Assembly: GCA_963815135.1 (NCBI GenBank)
Contig: CAWFFO010000011.1
Coordinates: 372,001 to 436,000 of the forward strand
Length of the DNA: 64,000 bases
Reading direction: 5' to 3'
Source of the DNA: CAIWTU01 sp963815135
GTDB taxonomy: Bacteria; Desulfobacterota; Desulfuromonadia; Geobacterales; Geobacteraceae
Shown here: piece after piece, positions 26,360 to 33,138 of the stretch
How positions within the stretch are numbered: position 1 is the first letter of the stretch
Layout: every line of letters begins with the position of its first letter
Position numbers and translations under genes: made by a program
Notes under the pieces: generated by a model
The model's input: only the letters and a program-made list of their open reading frames with translations
Told to the model about the DNA's origin: nothing
The model's database searches: none

Positions 26360-26886
26360 ATCACCACTCCCGTAAAGTCAATAGCCATGTTAGATATTAA
26401 TTCAGTATTTCTGACACAAATCATCAAACATGAATAATCATAGAACCTAGACCCTTCAAACACTTTACCTTTAGCTGGAACAACATAATTGGCACGTACA
26501 GTATCAATAGGAATTTGAGTTGCAAAAAAGTTAATTACTACTGCATCGTTTATGCCTACAGCTCCTCGCTTTTCAAAAACTTGGACAACTTCCGTTAAAT
26601 ACTTTCTATGCTCAAAATTATTTAAATCGAAGCATCTACCTAAATTTATTTCAGCTTTAATTATAGCATATGAAGCAAAACCATTTCGATTTGCTTTTCT
26701 GATTACCCAATCTTTGGCATGCCAGCGTGATGCCTCAAAAAAATAGACACCAGAGCCTAAATAGTCATCTTCATCATTGCTGGGATAAAATTCTTTGTCC
26801 GATATAATTTTACATGCACTATCAAAATCCGTGCCATGAAATGCATCAGGTACAGTTTTACCCAAATTAGCTATTTTACGCACCAT
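26356..26886 (-). CDS. ADP-ribosyltransferase-fold toxin (CmdT-like)
   Basis: A 176-residue protein from ATG 26886 (MVRKIANLGKTVPDAFHGTD). The frame extends to an ATG at 27009 with a hydrophobic 41-residue leader; neither start has a clear ribosome site, so either is possible. The ART pattern is visible: FHGTD at residues 16-20 (first-strand His), DYLGSGVYFFEASRWHAKDW near 45-65 (second-strand Tyr and following helix), IIKAEINLGRCFDL, and a late SCLMICVRNTELI segment typical of this small HGT-type family. Such proteins transfer ADP-ribose from NAD to protein or nucleic acid. It is the first gene of the three-gene operon and is strongly AT-rich compared with the host. Confidence 0.68.
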   Translation of the reverse strand: MVRKIANLGKTVPDAFHGTDFDSACKIISDKEFYPSNDEDDYLGSGVYFFEASRWHAKDWVIRKANRNGFASYAIIKAEINLGRCFDLNNFEHRKYLTEVVQVFEKRGAVGINDAVVINFFATQIPIDTVRANYVVPAKGKVFEGSRFYDYSCLMICVRNTELISNMAIDFTGVVI

Positions 26887-27114
26887 AGAGGATAATATAC
26901 CATACTTTGAAAAACAAGAAACATTAGATATGTCTAACTTATAAAGGGTTGTGTTAGCAAAATATGTTATACAGGCTATAAAATCAAGTAAAATATATGT
27001 AACATTCATATAGTAATTACATGATAGATAATGAAAACATTCGCAGTTACAATGCTATAAATGCTGAAAACAATATTTAAATCGCCTATATTATACTGAC
27101 AGACTTTTGAGATC

Positions 27115-27240
27115 AGGAAAGACTACGCTTGCAAGGCAAATCCTCTAAATTCTCCCCAGTAAATCGTTTGGCGAGGCCATAGAAACCACTAAGATATACA
27201 GCATCATGAGTCTTCTCGAAAGAGAAAAAACCCTCAGGCA
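27115..27240 (+). pseudogene. Fragment of a ComM/YifB-type Mg-chelatase-like ATPase
   Basis: One frame gives RSGKTTLARQIL, a TAA, then ILPSKSFGEAIETTKIYSIM. This corresponds to the Walker A (SGKTxLARR) and the following ILP-FEEAxETTKIHS segment of ComM-family AAA+ proteins. Only about 40 residues are left. It lies just inside the right end of the element and is probably a captured or decayed piece. The rest of 27010-27381 shows no supported gene. Confidence 0.55.
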
Positions 27241-27381
27241 AACTGGTCGTTCCGATGTGGTTAAACAGATGAAAAACCAATCTTCCTTTTCAAGGCAAAC
27301 TGATTTTTGTATCCTTAAGGTGGGTAATTGTGGATATAAAATCCGGAAGAGAATTAATCTTCACCGCAAGCCACCTTTCCG

Positions 27382-27405
27382 AAGTTCACAGTAAAGTTCA
27401 CAGTT
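27382..27405. repeat. Two AAGTTCACAGT(A/T) repeats (right arm-type sites)
   Basis: AAGTTCACAGTA at 27382-27393 is followed directly by AAGTTCACAGTT at 27394-27405. They match the three copies near the left end, with the same 12-base phasing, and lie 55 bases from the right att repeat. Probable integrase arm-type sites. Confidence 0.75.
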
Positions 27406-27421
27406 ACCCCAAAACGACGAA

Positions 27422-27452
27422 AAGGAGCAAGGCCAAAATTGCCTAACTCCTT
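27422..27452. terminator. Hairpin terminator carried by the element beside tRNA-Lys
   Basis: AAGGAG (27422-27427) pairs with CTCCTT (27447-27452), and AGGC (27430-27433) with GCCT (27441-27444), with a 2-base internal mismatch and a 7-base loop. T-rich sequence flanks it in both directions. It lies 8 bases downstream of the 3' end of the leftward tRNA-Lys. Confidence 0.7.
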
Positions 27453-27459
27453 GTTTTAA

Positions 27460-27507
27460 TTGGTGGGCGCGCGCGGGGTCGAACCGCGGACCTGACGATT
27501 AAGAGTC
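27460..27507. repeat. Right attachment site (within tRNA-Lys)
   Basis: Identical to 12928-12975 over 48 bases. It covers the 3' part of tRNA-Lys from the anticodon loop to the CCA end plus one base, so integration restores a complete tRNA gene. Confidence 0.93.
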
Positions 27508-27536
27508 GCCTGCTCTACCAGCTAAGCTACGCGCCC
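27461..27536 (-). tRNA. tRNA-Lys (anticodon CTT)
   Basis: On the minus strand the 76-base gene folds as a standard cloverleaf. The acceptor GGGCGCG pairs with CGCGCCC, with the A discriminator and an encoded CCA. The D arm has AGCTGGTAGAGC. The anticodon stem GGCGA/TCGTC has the loop CTCTTAA, which gives anticodon CTT and reads AAG. The T arm is GCGGTTCGACCCCGC. The 3' half is also the right att site of the element. Confidence 0.95.
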
Positions 27537-27614
27537 GATAAAATTTATCGGTGAAATATACCTTTGCGAATCCTAATGGTCAAGAATATTTTCCGGTCAT
27601 GGCCTGCTTCAATG

Positions 27615-28379
27615 TTAAGGGTGAACATACGGAAGATTGGTGAACAGAATTGAACCATCCGGAAGAACTGCCGTCCTGACAGGAGTTTGTTTGAGCGCAG
27701 CTCGATGAAAAGCGGGGTGGGGCATTTCTTTGCCGCTATATGCGAGAATATCGGACGTGACATTGATATTGTCCTTCCAGGCTTCAAAATGAAGATGCGG
27801 CCCCGTGGAATGCCCGGTCGATCCGGAAAAGGCAATGACCGTATCCCTTTCCACCTGCTCACCGACTCTAGCCAGATTTGCGCTGTTGTGGGCGTAAATT
27901 GTTCTCATGCCGTCCGGATGTTCCACTATTACCATGTTTCCGTAACCCGACCTGCTACCGCTGAAGATTACCAGACCGGATTCAATCGGTTTTACCGGTG
28001 TACCCTCTGGAACCGCTATATCAATTCCATTGTGAAAGCGGAGCGCGCCATCAAACGGGTCGTGGCGCAGGCCGACCAGGGAAGTGATCCGACCTTGCAC
28101 CGGCAGGTGGACTGCGAGGCATGTTTTGTCGGCCGCCGCATTGCCTGTTGCCGCAACGTCCGTCTTCTTTTTTTCAGGAGCACGTCTTGCGGATTTTGTT
28201 CTCTTCCCCTGAGTTGATTGCTGGTGACGGGGCGTATCTTTCATGATCATGACAGAATTTTTGTTTGCCGGTGAGTCTGTAAAACATTCAACGCCGTTTT
28301 CGTCGATATATCTGTAAATATCGGCGCCGGCCGTGGTTGCGAAAAGAAGCGAGAAAACGATGCAGATGCGTACAATCAT
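27615..28379 (-). CDS. Secreted M23 (LytM-type) peptidase with N-terminal DUF4124
   Basis: A 254-residue protein with a signal peptide (residues 1-18, cut near ATTAGA). A DUF4124-like segment follows (DIYRYIDENGVECFTDSPAN), then a basic linker, and the M23 domain (about 95-215). Zinc ligands are visible: His and Asp in FHNGIDIAVP, and HLHFEAW. The GHSTGPHLHF block is complete, so it is probably an active cell-wall endopeptidase. ATG at 28379. It lies directly beyond the tRNA-Lys gene, on the same strand. Confidence 0.87.
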   Translation of the reverse strand: MIVRICIVFSLLFATTAGADIYRYIDENGVECFTDSPANKNSVMIMKDTPRHQQSTQGKRTKSARRAPEKKKTDVAATGNAAADKTCLAVHLPVQGRITSLVGLRHDPFDGALRFHNGIDIAVPEGTPVKPIESGLVIFSGSRSGYGNMVIVEHPDGMRTIYAHNSANLARVGEQVERDTVIAFSGSTGHSTGPHLHFEAWKDNINVTSDILAYSGKEMPHPAFHRAALKQTPVRTAVLPDGSILFTNLPYVHP

Positions 28380-28500
28380 AGAAATGTTTTTATACCGTCA
28401 AGTTTCAAGATGAAATATTTTGCATGTTCAGCGACAGACAAAATATCATCAAACCGCCTCATTTCCAAATTCAAAAATTGAATAAACCGGGAATTACACT

Positions 28501-29724
28501 TCATGCTCCCTCCAAAATCTGGGTGGTCATAAATTCGGAATTCCATACTCTCACTTGGTTACGTCCCGCTTGCTTGGCTTCATAGAGCGCCTCGTCTGCC
28601 CGCTTGATCCACATATCGATTGCACCATATGAATCTTCATGCATTGAAGATATCCCAACGCTCGCCGTTACCGGTATAAAGCCTTTATCGGTTTTTACAG
28701 TCGTGGATTCGATATTTTCACGGATACGTTTTCCGATTGCAACAGCAGATTCCAGGTCCGTTCCCGGCAGGACGACCACGAATTCTTCGCCACCATAACG
28801 ACATGGGATGTCGGATCGTCGAACGGTATTTCTGATGATTTCGGCAATTGACAGCAATACGAGGTCTCCCGCGTCATGACCGTATGTGTCGTTAATCTTT
28901 TTGAAATGGTCGATGTCAATCATGATCACCGACAGGTAATTGGGATGAATACCTTTGTTTTCGAGTTCGATACTGGCAACCGAAAGAAAGTGTCTGCGGT
29001 TGTAAAGGTTCGTCAACGGATCAATCCTGGAAATTTCCTCTGCTTCCCTGCGTGCCTTTTCAACATCCCGCAAAGCGGTTCTTAATTCCTCTTTCTTTTC
29101 CAGAACGGTTTGCCTGTGGAGAAAATCCGACCTCATATAACGTTCTCTCAGGTAGGAACCACGCATTGCCGTGATATTAAAGGCCAGAAGTACGAGAATG
29201 TTGTGCATAAGGTAAGGAGTGGGAATAAGCTCTTTCCAGATTATTACGGCAATATAGATCAGGAAAGTGCACCATGAAATAATTGTTGAGGTTGTGTAGC
29301 GCATGCCGACGAAACTGTAATAGAAAATCAGGCAAAGCAGTACTCCGGTAAAGTACAGGTAGATTACCGGTGACGGAGATATGACGTTCAGGGCGACGGC
29401 TCCGGCACTTGAGGCAATTCCTCCTGCAATCAGTAACTGTTGCGCACATTTTCGAAAATAGCGGGTAAAGGAGGAAAAGTAAATGATCAAGATTGCCGGA
29501 CAGACAAAACCATATCGGATTACCCAGGCTTTCTGCCTGAACTCCGGCATGATCAGGTAGTCGATCACTCCTAGAATCCCATAAAGAAAGGCGCCGAACA
29601 ATATGTTCCATCGCAGTTGCGAGATGGTTTTGGAAAAAAAATCGTTTTGGAAAGATGTCTCGATTTCTGTATTGCAAAAGCTGAGTGTAACAGGGTTTAT
29701 TGCCGAACTGTCATGGTTTATCAT
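28501..29724 (-). CDS. Membrane diguanylate cyclase (GGDEF)
   Basis: A 407-residue protein. About six membrane helices lie in residues 30-195, then a short coiled coil (EKKEELRTALRDVEKARREA) leads to the GGDEF domain (about 235-395). The active site is GGEEF near residue 308 and an RRSD inhibitory-site motif lies just before it. It should make cyclic di-GMP from GTP and be product-inhibited. No EAL domain. Its start overlaps the end of the upstream DUF2752 frame by 14 bases; no strong ribosome site is seen. Confidence 0.9.
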   Translation of the reverse strand: MINHDSSAINPVTLSFCNTEIETSFQNDFFSKTISQLRWNILFGAFLYGILGVIDYLIMPEFRQKAWVIRYGFVCPAILIIYFSSFTRYFRKCAQQLLIAGGIASSAGAVALNVISPSPVIYLYFTGVLLCLIFYYSFVGMRYTTSTIISWCTFLIYIAVIIWKELIPTPYLMHNILVLLAFNITAMRGSYLRERYMRSDFLHRQTVLEKKEELRTALRDVEKARREAEEISRIDPLTNLYNRRHFLSVASIELENKGIHPNYLSVIMIDIDHFKKINDTYGHDAGDLVLLSIAEIIRNTVRRSDIPCRYGGEEFVVVLPGTDLESAVAIGKRIRENIESTTVKTDKGFIPVTASVGISSMHEDSYGAIDMWIKRADEALYEAKQAGRNQVRVWNSEFMTTQILEGA

Positions 29725-30301
29725 GGGCGCATACTCTATTCCGACTGTTTTGAAAATCCGTCCTGGATTCCGGACAAAATGGCCATCCTGTTGTCCCTGT
29801 ATTGAAAGTCGCTTGGCCGCCCCTGGTGAAACTGATGCAATTCAACGCTGTTATTCGTGGATCACGCATGATGCTATGTGCATGCGCATATTCATGAGAA
29901 AACCTGACGGCCCAGAACGTCAGCCACAGGACTGGAATAATCAGACACACAATCCTATGCAAATTTTTGGAGTTTTCAAATCCGGTTTTCTTTCCAGCCA
30001 ATGCTTCTACTAACAGTTTTAAAAAGAGAATTATCAAAATAACAAAGAGTACCGGTCCCATCCAGTTATAGTGGAAGGCCGCTGCAGGCCGGCCAGTCGC
30101 GAAGGCATGAAAAGAATGGGTCATACCGCAGGATGGACAACTGTATCCGGTCAACATTTTGAAACGGCAGTCCGGCAGAGGGATCCATTCAGGAGTTGTC
30201 AATCCCGACACCGCAATGAGAGAAAGAATCGCAAATGCAAGTATGGCCCTGTGAAGAACCTGCATTCCGGATAATTTGTCGATGAATCGAAATCTGATCA
30301 A
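29711..30301 (-). CDS. DUF2752 membrane protein
   Basis: A 196-residue frame from TTG 30301 (GCGGAGCG upstream); ATG 30265 is an alternative. The DUF2752 signature CRFKMLTGYSCPSCGMTHSF (CPxCG with following His) is followed by two membrane helices (VLFVILIILFLKLLVEAL and IVCLIIPVLWLTFW). Family members end soon after the last helix; here about 60 further residues look unnatural, so the true stop may have been lost by an indel. Function of the family is unknown. It sits in a leftward row with another membrane protein upstream. Confidence 0.7.
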   Translation of the reverse strand: MIRFRFIDKLSGMQVLHRAILAFAILSLIAVSGLTTPEWIPLPDCRFKMLTGYSCPSCGMTHSFHAFATGRPAAAFHYNWMGPVLFVILIILFLKLLVEALAGKKTGFENSKNLHRIVCLIIPVLWLTFWAVRFSHEYAHAHSIMRDPRITALNCISFTRGGQATFNTGTTGWPFCPESRTDFQNSRNRVCAHDKP

Positions 30302-30348
30302 ATACGCTCCGCTTATGCTCTTTATCCTCTATAAATTGCTCTTGCGTT

Positions 30349-31308
30349 TCAGTATTCGGTTCCATCAGGATGTTCCTGTGAAAACGGTGTCGGCGAGGCA
30401 ACATCAAGCAGGGAAAATTCAGCACCGAATTGACCCAGGAACTCCAGGGAAAAGCACCTGTAGGTGTATAGTATCGGCAACAGTATTACCGAACTGAGAT
30501 AGGGAATCATCAGCAACATGAACCCTATGCAGCAGGTAAAACAACCGGCCAGAAGGACGGCTAATGCCGTAACGACACACAGAAGCAACACAAACAACCC
30601 GTACAGGAGAAAGGGGATTGCATGCAAACGGAATAGAATGATAAAACGGTTCCATGCCTCAAGTATGGTCAGGTTGTACTTATACATTATGGGAACCGCA
30701 AAGCTGTAGGTAAACAGGGAGATATAGCCGCCAAACAGGACTATGGCCAGAAAGAGCAGGCCGGAGCAGGCGATGCGTACAATAAAGAACGAGTCGAAAA
30801 AATTTTCATTGCCGAAGGCAAAACCGCTGAAAATAATGGCAATAACGAAAAACATTGAAACAAGACAAATGAGGCTGAAACAGATACGCCAAAAAAACAG
30901 GGAATTACCAAGAGTCCTGTACCTTCGCCATGGTTCTGATACCTTCGCACGGTTGTTAACCACATTATCCAGAAACATGAACATCCCCCTGGAACTTATC
31001 CAGGTAAGTAAAATCCAAAGGGCAATCAGAAACAGCAGGAAAATCATTAAGACAAAGAACCATCCGGGATTGTCCCGCATCCATTGAATTGCCAATGCAG
31101 GAAATTCAAGGAACTGCCTTGGTTCAATGTTGCTACCGTGCCCCGTCGGTTTTGTTCCGGAGAAGCCTGAAAAACCGCCCCTGGCCAATCCGGCCAGGAA
31201 TGCTGTAAATCCTAAAACAATCCACTTCCCCGGATCAAAAGGGCGGAAAAGATCCTGCTTCATTCTCTTCCATGCCCGACCCAAAGGCGCCAAATAGGCA
31301 ATCGTCAC
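30349..31308 (-). CDS. Multi-pass membrane protein, DUF-type, glycerophosphoryl-permease-like
   Basis: A 319-residue protein starting at GTG 31308 behind AGGAGA. It has about six to seven membrane helices with a conserved early segment (GRAWKRMKQDLFRPFDPGKW) and a Gly-rich loop (FSGFSGTKPTGHGSN). This family is often found next to DUF2752 genes, as here, but its function is not known. A very short frame overlapping its end was judged non-coding. Confidence 0.6.
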   Translation of the reverse strand: MTIAYLAPLGRAWKRMKQDLFRPFDPGKWIVLGFTAFLAGLARGGFSGFSGTKPTGHGSNIEPRQFLEFPALAIQWMRDNPGWFFVLMIFLLFLIALWILLTWISSRGMFMFLDNVVNNRAKVSEPWRRYRTLGNSLFFWRICFSLICLVSMFFVIAIIFSGFAFGNENFFDSFFIVRIACSGLLFLAIVLFGGYISLFTYSFAVPIMYKYNLTILEAWNRFIILFRLHAIPFLLYGLFVLLLCVVTALAVLLAGCFTCCIGFMLLMIPYLSSVILLPILYTYRCFSLEFLGQFGAEFSLLDVASPTPFSQEHPDGTEY

Positions 31309-31582
31309 AAATTTTCTCCTTTTTCAAATCTTTTGGATCAACTGCAAAATTTACTAAACTTACTAATATTCGTCCGTCACTGGCAAAATAGCAAAAATAA
31401 TTAAATACATCAATTAGAGAATGACAATTTAAATTCAGGAAAATATATTTTTGAACCCGCTTGAGTTACATTTTGTACTCATGATTAATAATAAAACGTT
31501 AAAATAAATTATTGATTAATGTGATAGTAAAATGCTGTAATATTGTATGGATTAAAAATAGTGATATAGTAAAGAAAAATAC

Positions 31583-31610
31583 TTGTATAAAATATATTTT
31601 TGTGTAGAAT
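31583..31610 (+). promoter_or_regulatory. Promoter of the SAM-riboswitch transcript
   Basis: TTGTAT at 31583-31588 and TAGAAT at 31605-31610 are separated by 16 bases in AT-rich DNA. Transcription would begin near 31617, just before the riboswitch. Confidence 0.6.
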
Positions 31611-31630
31611 AGCTGTCAAAATTGAAGATG

Positions 31631-31740
31631 TTCTTCTTATCAAGAGTGGCGGAGGGACTGGCCCTGTGATGCCCGGCAACCCCCTGGAAAGGGAAGGTGC
31701 CAAATCCTGCGGAACCGATGGTTTCGGGAGATAGGAAGGG
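31631..31740 (+). ncRNA. SAM-I (S-box) riboswitch
   Basis: The sequence follows the S-box consensus: CTTATCAAGAGTGGCGGAGG, then ACTGGCCCTGTGATGCCCGG, CAACC, and GGTGCCAAATCCTGC, closing with GATAGGAAGG, which pairs with the 5' TTCTTCTTATC to form P1. The 3' P1 strand GGAAGGG (31734-31740) can instead pair with CCCTTCC (31755-31761) of the downstream terminator, giving the anti-terminator. With S-adenosylmethionine bound, P1 forms, the terminator forms and the following sulfur gene is switched off. Confidence 0.95.
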
Positions 31741-31750
31741 AAAAGAAATC

Positions 31751-31789
31751 AATCCCCTTCCGCAACACCCCGGAAGGGGATTTTTTTTT
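31751..31789 (+). terminator. Riboswitch-controlled terminator
   Basis: AATCCCCTTCCG at 31751-31762 pairs with CGGAAGGGGATT at 31771-31782, followed by an unbroken T run to 31789. The ribosome site AGGAGG lies directly after it at 31790-31795. Confidence 0.93.
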
Positions 31790-31802
31790 AGGAGGTTTTG
31801 CA

Positions 31803-32936
31803 ATGAAACTTGCTACGAAAGCTGTTCAGATCGGTCTTGATTGGGATAACCGGACCGGTGCCGTAACCATGCCCATCTACCAGACGGCAACATTCAGGCA
31901 TCCTGGTCTCGGCCAGAGCACCGGCTACGATTACACCCGCTCTGGAAATCCCACGAGACAAGCGCTTGAAGACGGTATTGCCCGGCTTGACGGGGGTGCG
32001 CGTGGTTTTGCCTATTCTTCGGGAATGGCGGCAATAGCCAATCTGCTGCTACTTTTCCGGCGTGGCGATCACCTGATCGTAACCGAGGATCTGTACGGAG
32101 GCACTTATCGCCTGTTCGAGCAGATATTCCATCAATATGGCTTAAATTTTACCTACGTGGATACCAGTGATATTCAAGCCGTTGAAGAAGCGATACAACC
32201 CGCAACCAGGGGGCTGTTCGTGGAATCACTCACTAATCCCCTGCTCAAGGTGGCGGATGTGAGGGGACTTGCTGCTCTCTGCAAAAAGAAAGGTATACTC
32301 TGCATAGTGGATAATACATTTCTGACCCCATATCTTCAGCAGTCTTTGAAGCTGGGAGCGGATATCACCGTATACAGCGCGACCAAATACCTGGCTGGAC
32401 ACAACGATACGGTGGCCGGGCTTACGGTGGTGAAGGACCCGGAGCTTGCTGAAAGGGTATGTTTTCTGCAAAATTCAGTGGGGGCGGTGCTCGGCCCGCA
32501 GGACTCATGGCTGGTCATGAGGGGAATGAAAACCCTCGGTGTCAGACTCGACCGGCAGCAGGAAAACGCAGCACGGTTGGCCGGGTGGCTTGCCGGACAT
32601 TCGAAGGTACAGAAGGTTCTCTACCCGGGTCTCGATGGACACCCGGGAAGCGAAATACTGAAGAGCCAGGCAAGGGGTGCCGGCGCGATGATTTCCTTTG
32701 AAGTTGTCGATCCTTCTCTGGTGGAGAAACTGTTGACACAGACGGAGATCATTTCCTTTGCCGAAAGTCTGGGCGGAGTCGAGACTCTTATAACCTTTCC
32801 CGAGGCGCAGACCCATGCGGATATTCTTCCCGAAATCAGGCAGAGGTTAGGGATAAATGACAGGCTTCTGCGTCTGTCGGTGGGCATTGAAGACGTGGAA
32901 GACCTTATCGGAGACTTGGCAAAAGCATTAGATTGA
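31803..32936 (+). CDS. Trans-sulfuration PLP enzyme (cystathionine synthase/lyase family)
   Basis: A 377-residue fold-type-I PLP enzyme. Visible are YDYTRSGNPTRQALE, the glycine-rich FAYSSGMAAI, DNTFLTPYLQ and the PLP lysine in YSATKYLAGHND. The end RLSVGIEDVEDLIGDLAKAL is typical. The family covers cystathionine gamma-synthase, cystathionine beta- and gamma-lyases and homoserine sulfhydrylases; the sequence alone does not say which. Control by the SAM riboswitch puts it in methionine/cysteine synthesis. A second paralogue follows 200 bases later, so a synthase/lyase pair is likely. Confidence 0.9.
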   Translation: MKLATKAVQIGLDWDNRTGAVTMPIYQTATFRHPGLGQSTGYDYTRSGNPTRQALEDGIARLDGGARGFAYSSGMAAIANLLLLFRRGDHLIVTEDLYGGTYRLFEQIFHQYGLNFTYVDTSDIQAVEEAIQPATRGLFVESLTNPLLKVADVRGLAALCKKKGILCIVDNTFLTPYLQQSLKLGADITVYSATKYLAGHNDTVAGLTVVKDPELAERVCFLQNSVGAVLGPQDSWLVMRGMKTLGVRLDRQQENAARLAGWLAGHSKVQKVLYPGLDGHPGSEILKSQARGAGAMISFEVVDPSLVEKLLTQTEIISFAESLGGVETLITFPEAQTHADILPEIRQRLGINDRLLRLSVGIEDVEDLIGDLAKALD

Positions 32937-33138
32937 TAAATAATCAATAACATTAATTATCCCAAGACGCCACAATATTGCCAAGGCAGATATTAGCTTG
33001 TCAGAATTCATGCAAATTCCATTTTGTATATTGCCCAAATTTTGGCGTATTTGTGGGAGCCGTAAGCTTTTTCAGGGATAATCATAGTATCAGCCGGTTA
33101 CCGACGGCCAGCCGCTGGCATTTTTACAGGAGATAATC

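Larger units (their letters stand above)
12928..27507. mobile_element. 14.5-kb integrative element in tRNA-Lys (defective prophage or phage satellite)
   Basis: A perfect 48-bp direct repeat lies at 12928-12975 and 27460-27507, 14,532 bp apart. The right copy is the 3' portion of an intact tRNA-Lys gene. Inside, next to the left repeat, are a tyrosine integrase gene and integrase arm-type repeats; matching repeats lie near the right end. Gene content: an AlpA-like protein, a replication initiator and DnaB-like helicase, many small ORFs, a TerS-like protein, a major capsid remnant, cargo genes and a toxin-antitoxin-chaperone-like operon. Large terminase, portal, tail and lysis genes are not seen. 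Many genes are frameshifted, so the copy may be inactive, unless the indels are sequence errors. Confidence 0.93.

Noticed and set aside
30189..30363. Small minus-strand ORF beginning MEPNTETQEQF upstream of the DUF2752 gene
   Set aside because: It overlaps the end of one membrane-protein gene and the start of the next in another frame. It might be a frameshifted true N-terminus of DUF2752, but the TTG start at 30301 has a better ribosome site.
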